From Aeromonas bestiarum (lineage in GTDB: Bacteria > Pseudomonadota > Gammaproteobacteria > Enterobacterales > Aeromonadaceae): a stretch of 64,000 nucleotides of DNA. This document shows, piece by piece, positions 56,130 through 64,000 of this stretch; positions within the stretch are counted from its first letter, which is position 1, and each line of letters starts with the position of its first letter. The DNA lies in contig NZ_CDDA01000015.1 in NCBI RefSeq assembly GCF_000819745.1, positions 124,001-188,000 on the forward strand. Reading direction: 5' to 3'. The notes beneath the pieces are model-generated. The model did no database searches. It was given only the letters and a program-made list of their open reading frames with translations, and was not told the origin of the DNA. A program made the position numbers and the translations under genes.

Positions 56130-58130
56130 TCATTTCTCGCTGACAATGGCCTTGGCGGCCATCACCATGGCGGTGCCATGTTTGCCACCGGCGGCGGTGA
56201 CTTGCGGCACGCCATCTTCGTCCGTGTCGCCACCGGCTCCTTCGATGACGTTCTCACCGGAGTCGCCGATCCACTCGGCCATCTGCATGCCGCCGTTGAC
56301 CGTGCCACGGAACCAGCTCACGTAGCGCTGGGTCAGCTGGGCCAGTTCCAGCGCAGGGGCCTTCTCTGTCCCTTCGTTGCGCAGGTTCAGCATGGCGGAG
56401 CGCAGGGCGCCCGAGATGGCGGCCTGGGTCCAGGGGGTGTATTCGCCCTGCTTGGCCGCAAGCCAGGTGCCGGCCTTCTGGTTGAAGTAGGCCTTGTCGG
56501 TGGCGATGAAGAGCTCGCGCGCGGCAGTGCGGTACTTGGCATCCGAGGTGGCCAGGAAGGCGGCCGTCAGACCCCGCACGGCGGCAAATTGCGCGTCGAT
56601 GGACTGACCTGCATCCAGCTTGCCCCCCAGGGTCAAACCGTCATGCACCAGACCGTTCTTGCCCTTGAGCTTGCCGAGGATGAAGTCGGCCTGCTGGCGA
56701 ATGAGCACTAGCGCCTGCTGGCCTTGTGCGGTTTTCAGGTTCAGCTCGCCGTTGTCACCGGCGGCGTAGCCGACAGGCAGTGCATCCTGGGCACGCTGGA
56801 AGATCTGCAGGGCAACCAGGGCGTAAGCGGCGTCGAAGGTGCTGACGTGCTTGCCTTGTTTGCCTGCCTGCCAGCTGTCGACCAAAGTGCCGGCCTTGGG
56901 CTCGAAGTGCAGGGCGTTGAGGTTCTTGAACACCATGCCGGAGAGGTTCAGGGCCAGGGAGAAGGCGTCGTCGCCGACCACCTGCTTGGCGCTCTGACCC
57001 TGGGTGTTGGCGGCCGGGGCGGCAGCAAACGGGGCACCGTCAAACACGGCGTGGAAGGCCGGGTTCTGGTTGGTGTTGGCCGTGCGTTGATCGCTGAAGG
57101 CGTAGAACTCGGAGAGCGGCCACAGCATCATCCAGGCGTCGCGCAGCTGGGCTGAGCCATCCACCACCTCGAGCTTGCCGATGGCACCTACCTCATTCTT
57201 GCTGGTTTCGGTCACTTTCACCTGATGGGGGAAGTAGACGATACCCTTGGACGGATCGTATTGCGGTGTGATCTTGGCACCCAGCTGCTTGCCATCGAAA
57301 CCGAGCTGGCCCTGCATGATGGCCAGCTTGTCGATGGACTGCTCGGTCAGCATCATGCCGTTGAAGCCGTCGGCGGCAGAGACGCCCAGCTTGTGCTTGC
57401 CGTCCTGATCCATGGTGGCGGACGCGGCTTCCACCTCTTCATCGGTGTCGGCCACGTGCATGCCGCCGAGGAAGTCCTGGGACCACATCACCTCTTTGAG
57501 CAGTATGCCGCCCACGGCTGCCGGGTTCAGCAGGTTGTCGGCACCGCTCCAGCGCAGGGTGGCGTAGTCGCGGAAGTAGGCCGGTACCTGGGTCTTGACG
57601 GTTTTCTCTGTGCCCTTGGCGGTCTTGATGGTGATCTGATCGCCGTTGACCGGGGTGGTGTTCACCGCTTGCGCAAATTCCGGATTGGCGGAGGCGTAGG
57701 GCAGGGAGAGGGGGTACATGCCTTGCGGCACTTCATCGGCCGGGAAGCCGACGGCCTCGGCCATGGCCAGCACCCGCTTGCCGAGGTCGGCCAGGGTGCC
57801 GCCGCGGGCCAGGTTTTGCGGACCGTTCACCAGATGGGGGCCCATGCCAGACTGATAGTTCAGCGCGTACATGGCCTCTTCGGAGTATTCATAGGATTCG
57901 ATGCCGGCGGCGAAGTCGAACGGGGTCGGCTCATCGGCGCGGTTGGCATCCAGCACATCCAGATCCAGCCCCAGCGCTTCAGCCAGCGGCTCGCCGGAGA
58001 GCTCGAACTCGGTATAGGCCAGCATGTTGGCGGCGGTGTTGAATGTCTTGTCTTCCACCTTGACGGCAGCCTGTACGGCGCCACTGAGCAGTGCGCAGGC
58101 GATCGCCTGTACCAGTACGGTTTTTCTCAT
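56130..58130 (-). CDS. Large exported protein of unknown function
   Basis: About 666 residues, not recognised. A clear signal peptide is present (MRKTVLVQAIACALLSGAVQAA), so I prefer this start to one five codons upstream. The mature protein is acidic and apparently soluble, with no membrane helix. Two acidic Gly-containing loops, one in ATMDQDGKHKLG and one near the C-terminus (GGDTDEDGVPQV), resemble calcium-binding turns. The helical C-terminal half has an alpha-toroid feel (FDAAYALVALQIFQRAQ, AVRGLTAAFLATSDAKYRTA), but this is only an impression. A weak Fur-like site lies upstream, and the amonabactin operon is nearby. Confidence 0.8.
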   Translation of the reverse strand: MRKTVLVQAIACALLSGAVQAAVKVEDKTFNTAANMLAYTEFELSGEPLAEALGLDLDVLDANRADEPTPFDFAAGIESYEYSEEAMYALNYQSGMGPHLVNGPQNLARGGTLADLGKRVLAMAEAVGFPADEVPQGMYPLSLPYASANPEFAQAVNTTPVNGDQITIKTAKGTEKTVKTQVPAYFRDYATLRWSGADNLLNPAAVGGILLKEVMWSQDFLGGMHVADTDEEVEAASATMDQDGKHKLGVSAADGFNGMMLTEQSIDKLAIMQGQLGFDGKQLGAKITPQYDPSKGIVYFPHQVKVTETSKNEVGAIGKLEVVDGSAQLRDAWMMLWPLSEFYAFSDQRTANTNQNPAFHAVFDGAPFAAAPAANTQGQSAKQVVGDDAFSLALNLSGMVFKNLNALHFEPKAGTLVDSWQAGKQGKHVSTFDAAYALVALQIFQRAQDALPVGYAAGDNGELNLKTAQGQQALVLIRQQADFILGKLKGKNGLVHDGLTLGGKLDAGQSIDAQFAAVRGLTAAFLATSDAKYRTAARELFIATDKAYFNQKAGTWLAAKQGEYTPWTQAAISGALRSAMLNLRNEGTEKAPALELAQLTQRYVSWFRGTVNGGMQMAEWIGDSGENVIEGAGGDTDEDGVPQVTAAGGKHGTAMVMAAKAIVSEK

Positions 58131-58167
58131 GTCCCTTCTCACCATATGTTTGATTTTATTATGACGC

Positions 58168-58200
58168 TTCTCATGAATCTAAATGAGAATGGTGTGCATT
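58168..58200. promoter_or_regulatory. Weak Fur-like motif upstream of the exported protein
   Basis: ATGAATCTAAATGAGAAT and the neighbouring TGTGCATT contain TGAGAAT half-sites (6 of 7 matches to TGATAAT) about 40-70 bp before the start. It is much poorer than the box at 59101. Confidence 0.3.
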
Positions 58201-58264
58201 ATGTACCAAGGCGATGGGCTTGAGAAGAGAAAAGCCGCGCTCCGAGAGGGGCGCGGCCTGAGGG

Positions 58265-58816
58265 TCACAGCAGCTTGAAGGGGATGACCAGTCGGCCCGG
58301 TTCCACCTTGAGCGCCTCGACCTTCTCCTTGATCCTGGCTTCGTTTTTGCGACTGCCATCCAGCCGATAGACGGGCGTCTGGGAGAGGAACAGCGAGAGC
58401 GACTGGTTGAAGGTGGGCAGCAGGGGGGTGAGGGCGGCGCCCACGTCGGCCGGCTCCGTCTTGACCGAGATGAGTTCGAGGTCACGCAGGTAGATGGCGC
58501 CCTGCTCGGCCACATAGTCGGGGCGGGCGCTGAGAGAGAAGCGGATCTTCATCTGCTGGCTGCCAAGGGGGCTGCTGACCTGCAGATCACCGGCAGCATC
58601 CAGCTCGACCCGATCGGCGCGGGCGCGGCCGATGCGGCTCTGCATCTCGTCCAGGCGGATCTTGCTCGACATGATGCCGGGGATCCCCAGCTGTTTCTCG
58701 AAGGCGACCCTCTCTTTGAGGTATTGGTTGATTTCGCCTTCGCTGACGTTGTACTGGGTGAGCGAACAGGCTGCCAGCAGCAGGCTGAGGGGGAGCAGAA
58801 GCAGGTGCTTTAACAT
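58265..58816 (-). CDS. DUF1439 lipoprotein, YceB-like
   Basis: 183 residues. A lipoprotein signal peptide with lipobox LLAAC (Cys about residue 17) is present; the start MLKHLLLLPLSLLL was chosen for it, since the frame stays open 54 codons upstream without features. Residues after C-S-L-T lack Asp at +2, so sorting to the outer membrane is expected. The pattern YNVSEGEINQYLKERVAFEKQLG and the overall length match E. coli YceB. Function is unknown. Confidence 0.88.
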   Translation of the reverse strand: MLKHLLLLPLSLLLAACSLTQYNVSEGEINQYLKERVAFEKQLGIPGIMSSKIRLDEMQSRIGRARADRVELDAAGDLQVSSPLGSQQMKIRFSLSARPDYVAEQGAIYLRDLELISVKTEPADVGAALTPLLPTFNQSLSLFLSQTPVYRLDGSRKNEARIKEKVEALKVEPGRLVIPFKLL

Positions 58817-59141
58817 CGACAGTTCCGTGAGTTGAGAGAAGTGACCAGAAAGATGGCGCCATCTTAGGGGGAAATGCCCCTGGCTGCCAGTCTGGGCACA
58901 CAGCTGCCGTTTTTGTCGCAGCCTCATATGGGGTGTGGGCTGCGTCTTCATACGAGTAACCCCTTCGGTGCCTGGCATGGCAGGCCGCCAGTGGCGCGGC
59001 TTGCCCTATATCCACAGATAAGTTCCAGTTTTATCGATATAAAAATCCCATTGACCGGGTGATTTCAAAGCGAGTATTTTACCGCCGCACAAATACAAAT
59101 TGATAATCATTATCATTTTGAATCATATTTGAGGGTGTAAC
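58817..59141. other. Divergent promoter region between the lipoprotein gene and the amonabactin operon
   Basis: About 325 bp. The right end is AT-rich and holds the Fur box. I see no gene; short open frames here overlap the rejected N-terminal extension of the lipoprotein. Confidence 0.7.
59099..59117 (+). promoter_or_regulatory. Fur box of the amonabactin operon
   Basis: TGATAATCATTATCA (59101-59115) is a perfect 7-1-7 Fur palindrome. TTGATA at its left edge can serve as a -35 box, so Fur-Fe2+ would block RNA polymerase. The amoC start is about 27 bp further on. Confidence 0.9.
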
Positions 59142-60305
59142 GTGGATACTCTTGTGATGGAAAATAGCGCACCTGCCCAGGCTGCGTCTCCGCCTGATTT
59201 CTTGTTTACCTCAGGTCAGGGCACGATCAGCGCCTACGATCTGGGCCAGCCTATCACCACCCCCGCCTGCGAATGGCCCTTGCTGGAGCGACAGATAGCT
59301 CGGGCGCTGGCGGCGGCCGAGGCTGCAGGGCAAGCCAATCCGCTGCTGATCGGTGCCTTCGCCTTCGACCCGGCCGACGCCTCCTGCCTCTATGTGCCCG
59401 GCCGTTATGAGCGGGGAGAGCGAGCGCCTGCGGCGGAGCGTGCCGCCGAGGCCAATCAGGTCATCTCGGTGCAGAGCACGCCGGCGGCGGCCGAATTCAA
59501 GACCTCGGTCAGCTCGGCGCTGGATGCCTTCGCCCAGGGTCACCTCGCCAAGGTAGTGCTGTCGCGCAAGCTGATCCTCACGCTGCACAAGCCCGCCGAT
59601 CCCGAGCAGGTGCTGGCCCGGCTGATGAGCCAGAATCCCCATGCCTTTCATTTCTCCCTGCCGCTTGGGCAAGATCGCCGCCTGCTCGGCGCCAGCCCCG
59701 AGTTGCTGTTGCGAGTCAGCGGGGGCGAGGTGTTCACCCACCCGCTGGCGGGCTCTGCCAAGCGCGGCGGCGAGCCGGCGCAGGACCGGCAGGTGGCACG
59801 GGATCTGCTGGCCTCCCGCAAGGATCAGCATGAACACCGTTTGGTGATCGACGAGATCCGCCGGGTGCTGACACCGCACTGCCGCGAGCTGGCCATTCCC
59901 GCCAATCCCACCCTGATGAGCACGGATACCCTCTGGCATCTGGGCACGCCCATCGCCGGCCAGCTGTATCCGGGGCAGGTTTCTGTGCTGTCCCTGGCCT
60001 GTCAACTGCATCCGACCCCGGCCCTGTGTGGTTACCCCACAGAGCTGGCGCGCCAGTTCATCCTCGAGCAGGAGCCCTTCCGGCGCGCCCTGTTCAGCGG
60101 CATCGTCGGCTGGTGCGACAGTCAGGGCAATGGCGAGTGGGCCGTGGTGATCCGCTGCGGCGTGCTCGATGGCCATCAGGTGGAACTGTTTGCCGGCGCC
60201 GGTATCGTCGCGGGCTCGGATCCCGCCATGGAGTGGGCCGAGACCGGCACCAAGCTTGGCACCATGCTCAAAGCCCTGGGCCTGAGTCCGGAGGTGGCAC
60301 AATGA
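59142..60305 (+). CDS. amoC: Isochorismate synthase AmoC
   Basis: 387 residues. It converts chorismate to isochorismate, the first step toward 2,3-dihydroxybenzoate. Family motifs include [43 protein letters not shown] and the C-terminal [14 protein letters not shown]. It starts at a GTG behind GAGGG, with an ATG five codons later as an alternative. It is first in the amo operon and overlaps amoE by 4 bp (ATGA). Iron repression through the Fur box is likely. Confidence 0.94.
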   Translation: MDTLVMENSAPAQAASPPDFLFTSGQGTISAYDLGQPITTPACEWPLLERQIARALAAAEAAGQANPLLIGAFAFDPADASCLYVPGRYERGERAPAAERAAEANQVISVQSTPAAAEFKTSVSSALDAFAQGHLAKVVLSRKLILTLHKPADPEQVLARLMSQNPHAFHFSLPLGQDRRLLGASPELLLRVSGGEVFTHPLAGSAKRGGEPAQDRQVARDLLASRKDQHEHRLVIDEIRRVLTPHCRELAIPANPTLMSTDTLWHLGTPIAGQLYPGQVSVLSLACQLHPTPALCGYPTELARQFILEQEPFRRALFSGIVGWCDSQGNGEWAVVIRCGVLDGHQVELFAGAGIVAGSDPAMEWAETGTKLGTMLKALGLSPEVAQ

Positions 60306-61987
60306 CTCAGCCCAACCGCTTCCTGCCCTATACCCGCTGGCCCGCAGAGCTGGCGGATCAATACCGAGCCAAGGGCTATTGGCTCGGCGAGCCCTTGACC
60401 GCCATGCTGGTGCGCCAGTGCGAACTGGCGCCGGATGCCGAGGCCATCCTCTGCGGCGAGCGCAGCTTCAGTTATCGCGAGCTGGACGCCGCCTCGAGCC
60501 GATTGGCCGGGCGGCTCGCCCGCCATGGCCTGGGGGTGGGGGATACCGCCCTGGTGCAGCTCCCCAATGTGGCCGAATTCTATCTGGTGTTTTTTGCCCT
60601 GCTCAAAGTCGGCATAGCCCCGGTCAATGCCCTCTTTAGCCACAACCGGCTGGAGCTGGCCTCTTACGCCGAGCAGATAGCCCCCCGGCTCTTTATCGGC
60701 TCGCTCGCCCATGCGCTGTTTGCCAACGGGGATCGCCACAGTGACCTGCTGCGAGGCATAGGCGCCGAGCTGGTGTTGCTCGATGGGGAAGATGGCGAGC
60801 TGGGGCTGGCCCATTGGCTGAGTGATCTGGCAAAGACCGAAGGATTGGCCGTCCCCGCCTATGGCCCGAGTCCTGCGGACGAGGTGGCCTTCTTCCAGCT
60901 CTCCGGCGGCAGCACAGGTACTCCCAAGCTGATCCCCCGCACTCACGACGACTATCTCTACAGCGTGCGCCGCAGCAACGAGATCTGTGAATTGGGGCCC
61001 CACACCCGCTATCTGTGCGCCCTGCCGGCGCCTCACAACTTCCCCCTGAGCTCTCCCGGGGCGCTGGGGGTGTTCGAGGCGGGCGGCGCCGTGGTGCTGG
61101 CGCCGGATCCCGGCCCCATGAGCTGCTTCCCGCTGATCGCCCGCCACCAGGTCAACCTCACCTCTTTGGTGCCGCCGGCCGTCTCCCTCTGGTTGCAGGC
61201 GGCCGAGGCGGATCCGTCCGTCCGCCGTCAGATCGAGAGCCTGGCCTTGCTGCAGGTGGGCGGCGCCAAGCTGGCCGAGGCGGTGGCGCGCAAGATCACC
61301 CCGCTGCTCGGCTGCCGGCTGCAACAGGTGTTCGGCATGGCCGAAGGTCTGGTCAACTACACCCGGCTGGACGATAGCGATGACAAGATAATCCACACCC
61401 AGGGCCGCCCCATGAGCCCGGACGACGAGGTGCGGATCCTGGATGAGGAGGGCAACCCGGTCGCCCCGGGCCAGCCCGGCGCCCTGCATACCCGTGGCCC
61501 CTATACCTTCCGCGGTTACTACCAGAGCCCGGCCCACAACGCCCGGGTATTCGATGCCGAGGGCTTCTACTGCTCCGGCGATCTGGTGGTGCAAGACCAG
61601 GACGGCTACCTGACGGTGGTGGGGCGGCAGAAGGATCAGATCAACAGAGGCGGCGAAAAGATAGCGGCGGAAGAGGTGGAAAACCAGCTGCTGCACCACC
61701 CGGCCATCACCCATGCTGCCCTGGTCTCCATGCCCGACAGCGCCATGGGGGAGAAGAGCTGCGCCTTCATCGTCAGCACGGATCCCGCCTTGAAGCCGCT
61801 GGCCTTGCGCAAGTTTCTGCGCGAGCGCGGCGTGGCGGATTTCAAGCTGCCCGACCGTTTCGAAACCCTGGATGCCCTGCCCATGACGGCGGTGGGCAAG
61901 ATAGACAAGCAGGGGCTGCGGGCGCGTATCGCGCACCTCATAGCCGCCGGCAATCCTCTACAGCTTAAAACTAAAAAGGAATCATGA
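60302..61987 (+). CDS. amoE: 2,3-dihydroxybenzoate-AMP ligase AmoE
   Basis: 561 residues, EntE-type adenylation enzyme. It activates 2,3-dihydroxybenzoate and loads it on the aryl carrier domain of AmoB. The ANL motifs are [16 protein letters not shown] (about residue 200), QVFGMAEG, and the hinge/C-terminal [20 protein letters not shown] with the catalytic Lys in [10 protein letters not shown]. The ATG overlaps the amoC stop; the frame is open upstream but only shadows amoC. Confidence 0.95.
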   Translation: MTQPNRFLPYTRWPAELADQYRAKGYWLGEPLTAMLVRQCELAPDAEAILCGERSFSYRELDAASSRLAGRLARHGLGVGDTALVQLPNVAEFYLVFFALLKVGIAPVNALFSHNRLELASYAEQIAPRLFIGSLAHALFANGDRHSDLLRGIGAELVLLDGEDGELGLAHWLSDLAKTEGLAVPAYGPSPADEVAFFQLSGGSTGTPKLIPRTHDDYLYSVRRSNEICELGPHTRYLCALPAPHNFPLSSPGALGVFEAGGAVVLAPDPGPMSCFPLIARHQVNLTSLVPPAVSLWLQAAEADPSVRRQIESLALLQVGGAKLAEAVARKITPLLGCRLQQVFGMAEGLVNYTRLDDSDDKIIHTQGRPMSPDDEVRILDEEGNPVAPGQPGALHTRGPYTFRGYYQSPAHNARVFDAEGFYCSGDLVVQDQDGYLTVVGRQKDQINRGGEKIAAEEVENQLLHHPAITHAALVSMPDSAMGEKSCAFIVSTDPALKPLALRKFLRERGVADFKLPDRFETLDALPMTAVGKIDKQGLRARIAHLIAAGNPLQLKTKKES

Positions 61988-61991
61988 CGTT

Positions 61992-62906
61992 ATGGCTATC
62001 CCAACCCTGAACAATTACGCCATGCCCAGCCAGTGGAAGGCCAACAAGGTCGACTGGACCCTGGATCCCAAACGCGCCGCCCTGCTGATCCACGACATGC
62101 AGGAGTACTTCACCGCCTTCTACGGCGAGAACAGCCCGTTGATCGCCGCACTGACCGAGCGGCTCGCCGCTGTGCGCAAACAGTGCAAGGCCCTCGGCAT
62201 TCCGGTCTTCTACACCGCCCAGCCCAAGGATCAGGCCCCCGAGGACAGAGCCCTGCTCAACGACATGTGGGGCCCGGGTCTGAACAAGAGCCCCGAGCTG
62301 CAACAGGTGGTGGCAGCGCTGCGTCCGGAGCGTGACGATATTGTGTTGGTCAAGTGGCGCTACAGCGCCTTCCAGCGCTCCGAGCTGGAACAGATGCTTA
62401 AAGGTTTGGGGCGGGATCAGCTCATCATAGGCGGCATCTACGGCCACATCGGCTGCATGATGACCGCCTGCGACGCCTTCATGCGCGACATCCAGCCCTT
62501 CTTCCTGGCGGACGGGGTGGCGGACTTCTCCCAGGCGGATCACCAGATGGCGCTCGACTACGTGGCGACCCGCTGCGGCAAGGTGGTGCCCTGCGAGGAG
62601 GTGCTGGCGCTCGCCCCGGTTTCTGCGTCTGCCGCCCAGCCCACCAATCCGTTACTGACGTATGAGGGGCTCAAGGCGCGGCTGCTGAGCCATATCGACG
62701 AGGATGAAGAAGAGTTCGATGCGGACGAGAACCTGATCGACTACGGCCTGGATTCGGTGCGCATCATGTCCCTGCTCACCGAGTGGCGCGCCGCCGGGGT
62801 GGAGCTGGGCTTCGTGGACTTGGCCAAGCTGCCGACCCTCAACGGCTGGTGGCGCCTGATCGAGAAAAAGCTGGCCGAGCAAAACACCCTGGAGGTGGTG
62901 CAATGA
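61992..62906 (+). CDS. amoB: Isochorismatase with aryl carrier domain, AmoB
   Basis: 304 residues, EntB-type bifunctional protein. The N-terminal isochorismatase domain (about 1-210) has the catalytic Asp in [10 protein letters not shown] and the segment [17 protein letters not shown]. The C-terminal carrier domain (about 225-300) has the phosphopantetheine Ser255 in YGLDSVRIM. It makes dihydro-DHB and carries the aryl group for the NRPS. It begins 4 bp after amoE and overlaps amoF. Confidence 0.95.
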   Translation: MAIPTLNNYAMPSQWKANKVDWTLDPKRAALLIHDMQEYFTAFYGENSPLIAALTERLAAVRKQCKALGIPVFYTAQPKDQAPEDRALLNDMWGPGLNKSPELQQVVAALRPERDDIVLVKWRYSAFQRSELEQMLKGLGRDQLIIGGIYGHIGCMMTACDAFMRDIQPFFLADGVADFSQADHQMALDYVATRCGKVVPCEEVLALAPVSASAAQPTNPLLTYEGLKARLLSHIDEDEEEFDADENLIDYGLDSVRIMSLLTEWRAAGVELGFVDLAKLPTLNGWWRLIEKKLAEQNTLEVVQ

Positions 62907-64000
62907 GCCGCTTCCCCTTGACCATACCCCAGCAGGGGCTCTGGTCCGGTCATCTGCTCAACGACGACAAGGCGATGTTCAACACCGCCGAGTGCATCGC
63001 CTTCGATGGCAAGGTCGACACGGCCGTGCTGGTGGCTGCGCTCACCCGGGCTGTGGGTGAGTGCGAGGCGCTCAAGGGCCACTTCGAAGAGGATGGGGAG
63101 ACGGTCTGCTTCGTCTCGGACGAGGCACAGCTCGCCTATGGTGAGGTGAACCTGGCGAGTGATGACGAGGCCGCTGCCCGCGCCTGGGCCTGGGCCGATC
63201 TGCGCCGCCCGTTCGAGTTGACCAAAGAAGCGCCCTGCCGCTTCGCCTTGCTGCGCGGCCCCGGTCGGGATTACCTCTACAGCTGCGTGCACCACATAGC
63301 GCTGGACGGCTTTGGCACCACCTTGCTGTTCCAGCGCATCGCCGAACTCTATGGCGAAGGGCTGGCAGGGGCTGTGCCGTCGCCATCGCCGTTTGGCCTG
63401 CTGGATGAGGTGCTGGCCGAAGAGCTGGCCCGCGAGGATAGCGGCAAGAACGCCGCCGCCCGCAGCTTCTGGCAGGAGCAATTGCAGGCCTGGCCCGAGG
63501 TGAAATCCTTTGGCGAGGCCCGCGCCCCCATCGCCGCCGAGTTTATTCGCGAGAGCCGCCCGCTGCCGGCAGCGCTGTGGCAGGCGCTGACCGGTTTTGC
63601 CGACGAGCACAAGCTGGGTTGGCCCGATCTGCTGCTGGCCGGCCTCTCGGCCCAGCTCTCCTTGGCGAGCGGCCAGAACCAGACCCTGCTTGGCCTGATG
63701 ATGATGAACCGCATCGGCTCGGCCTCCCTGACCGTGCCCTGCATGCAGATGAACATTACCCCCCTGGCTCTTGAGCTTGGTGAAGAGCTGAGTCTGGCGG
63801 GGGCCGCCGGCGCCGTGGCCAAGGCCAAGCGCGGGGTGCGCAAGCACCAGCACTACCGCTACGAGCTGCTGCGCCGCGACCTTGGCCTGGTGGGGGGCGA
63901 CAAGCGCCTGTTCGGCCCTCTGGTCAATATCATGCCGTTCGATCATGCCCGCCGGTTTGGCCCCCTCAATGCCCATATTCTCAACATCAGCGCCGGCCCT
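62903..64000 (+). CDS. amoF: Amonabactin NRPS AmoF, N-terminal condensation domain, truncated by the window
   Basis: 366 codons are visible, open to the right edge. They form a condensation domain starting [19 protein letters not shown], as in EntF-type synthetases. The active-site motif HHIALDG is at residues 130-136. [12 protein letters not shown] near the end is a later conserved C-domain motif. It should join dihydroxybenzoate from AmoB to an amino acid. The ATG overlaps the amoB stop by 4 bp. Confidence 0.92.
   Translation, partial: MSRFPLTIPQQGLWSGHLLNDDKAMFNTAECIAFDGKVDTAVLVAALTRAVGECEALKGHFEEDGETVCFVSDEAQLAYGEVNLASDDEAAARAWAWADLRRPFELTKEAPCRFALLRGPGRDYLYSCVHHIALDGFGTTLLFQRIAELYGEGLAGAVPSPSPFGLLDEVLAEELAREDSGKNAAARSFWQEQLQAWPEVKSFGEARAPIAAEFIRESRPLPAALWQALTGFADEHKLGWPDLLLAGLSAQLSLASGQNQTLLGLMMMNRIGSASLTVPCMQMNITPLALELGEELSLAGAAGAVAKAKRGVRKHQHYRYELLRRDLGLVGGDKRLFGPLVNIMPFDHARRFGPLNAHILNISAGP

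Overview
The window looks like the chromosome of an Aeromonas species, probably in the A. hydrophila group. The basis is high-GC gammaproteobacterial coding, an amonabactin-type siderophore operon (amoC-E-B-F) and the housekeeping order recR-htpG-adk-hemH-gsk. The species assignment is inference; no database was searched.

Layout. Positions 1-3038 (minus strand) hold the end of an accessory chemotaxis cluster: a CheY-like regulator, a STAS protein, a CheA kinase and a truncated chemoreceptor. Positions 3751-9837 (plus) are a complete hydrogenase-2 operon, hybOABCDE, behind a perfect FNR-type site. Positions 9953-14898 (plus) are a five-gene Opp/Nik-family ABC importer, probably for nickel. It converges on a minus-strand run at 15188-24858 with the order selA-selB-hypF-hypC-hypD-hypE-hypA-hypB, so selenocysteine insertion and NiFe-site assembly appear to share one transcription unit. 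The selenocysteine tRNA gene lies just upstream. Positions 25431-33027 (minus) are a complete formate hydrogenlyase operon, hycBCDEFGHI, with a sigma-54 promoter and a cluster of palindromic candidate FhlA sites.

Positions 33028-38202 are a more variable stretch. It holds a repeat-rich intergenic region, kup, and two AT-rich genes for membrane-anchored coiled-coil proteins that I do not recognise. FHL genes resume at 38203-44891 (plus): a HydN/HycB-like ferredoxin, the selenoprotein formate dehydrogenase fdhF, a small membrane protein, fhlA and fdhD. The fdhF gene reads through an in-frame TGA at codon 140, followed by a clear SECIS hairpin.

From 45088 the content is mostly core: recR, htpG with a textbook sigma-32 promoter, adk, hemH, a MAPEG protein, gsk, a DUF2750 protein, an unknown protein, a degenerate GGDEF-EAL protein, glgC, an exported 671-residue-class unknown protein and a YceB-like lipoprotein. 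The window ends inside the Fur-controlled amonabactin operon.

How it fits together: the 3.6-45 kb segment is close to a self-contained anaerobic hydrogen and formate module. FdhF (selenium, molybdenum) plus Hyc proteins turn formate into CO2 and H2, and Hyb takes H2 up again. HypA-F with the proteases HybD and HycI mature both enzymes. SelA, SelB and selC supply selenocysteine, FdhD activates FdhF, FhlA senses formate, and the ABC importer probably supplies nickel. I found no clear new system. The least explained parts are the AT-rich gene pair at 36144-37433, the membrane protein at 41180, the exported protein at 56130 and the dead GGDEF-EAL protein at 52931.
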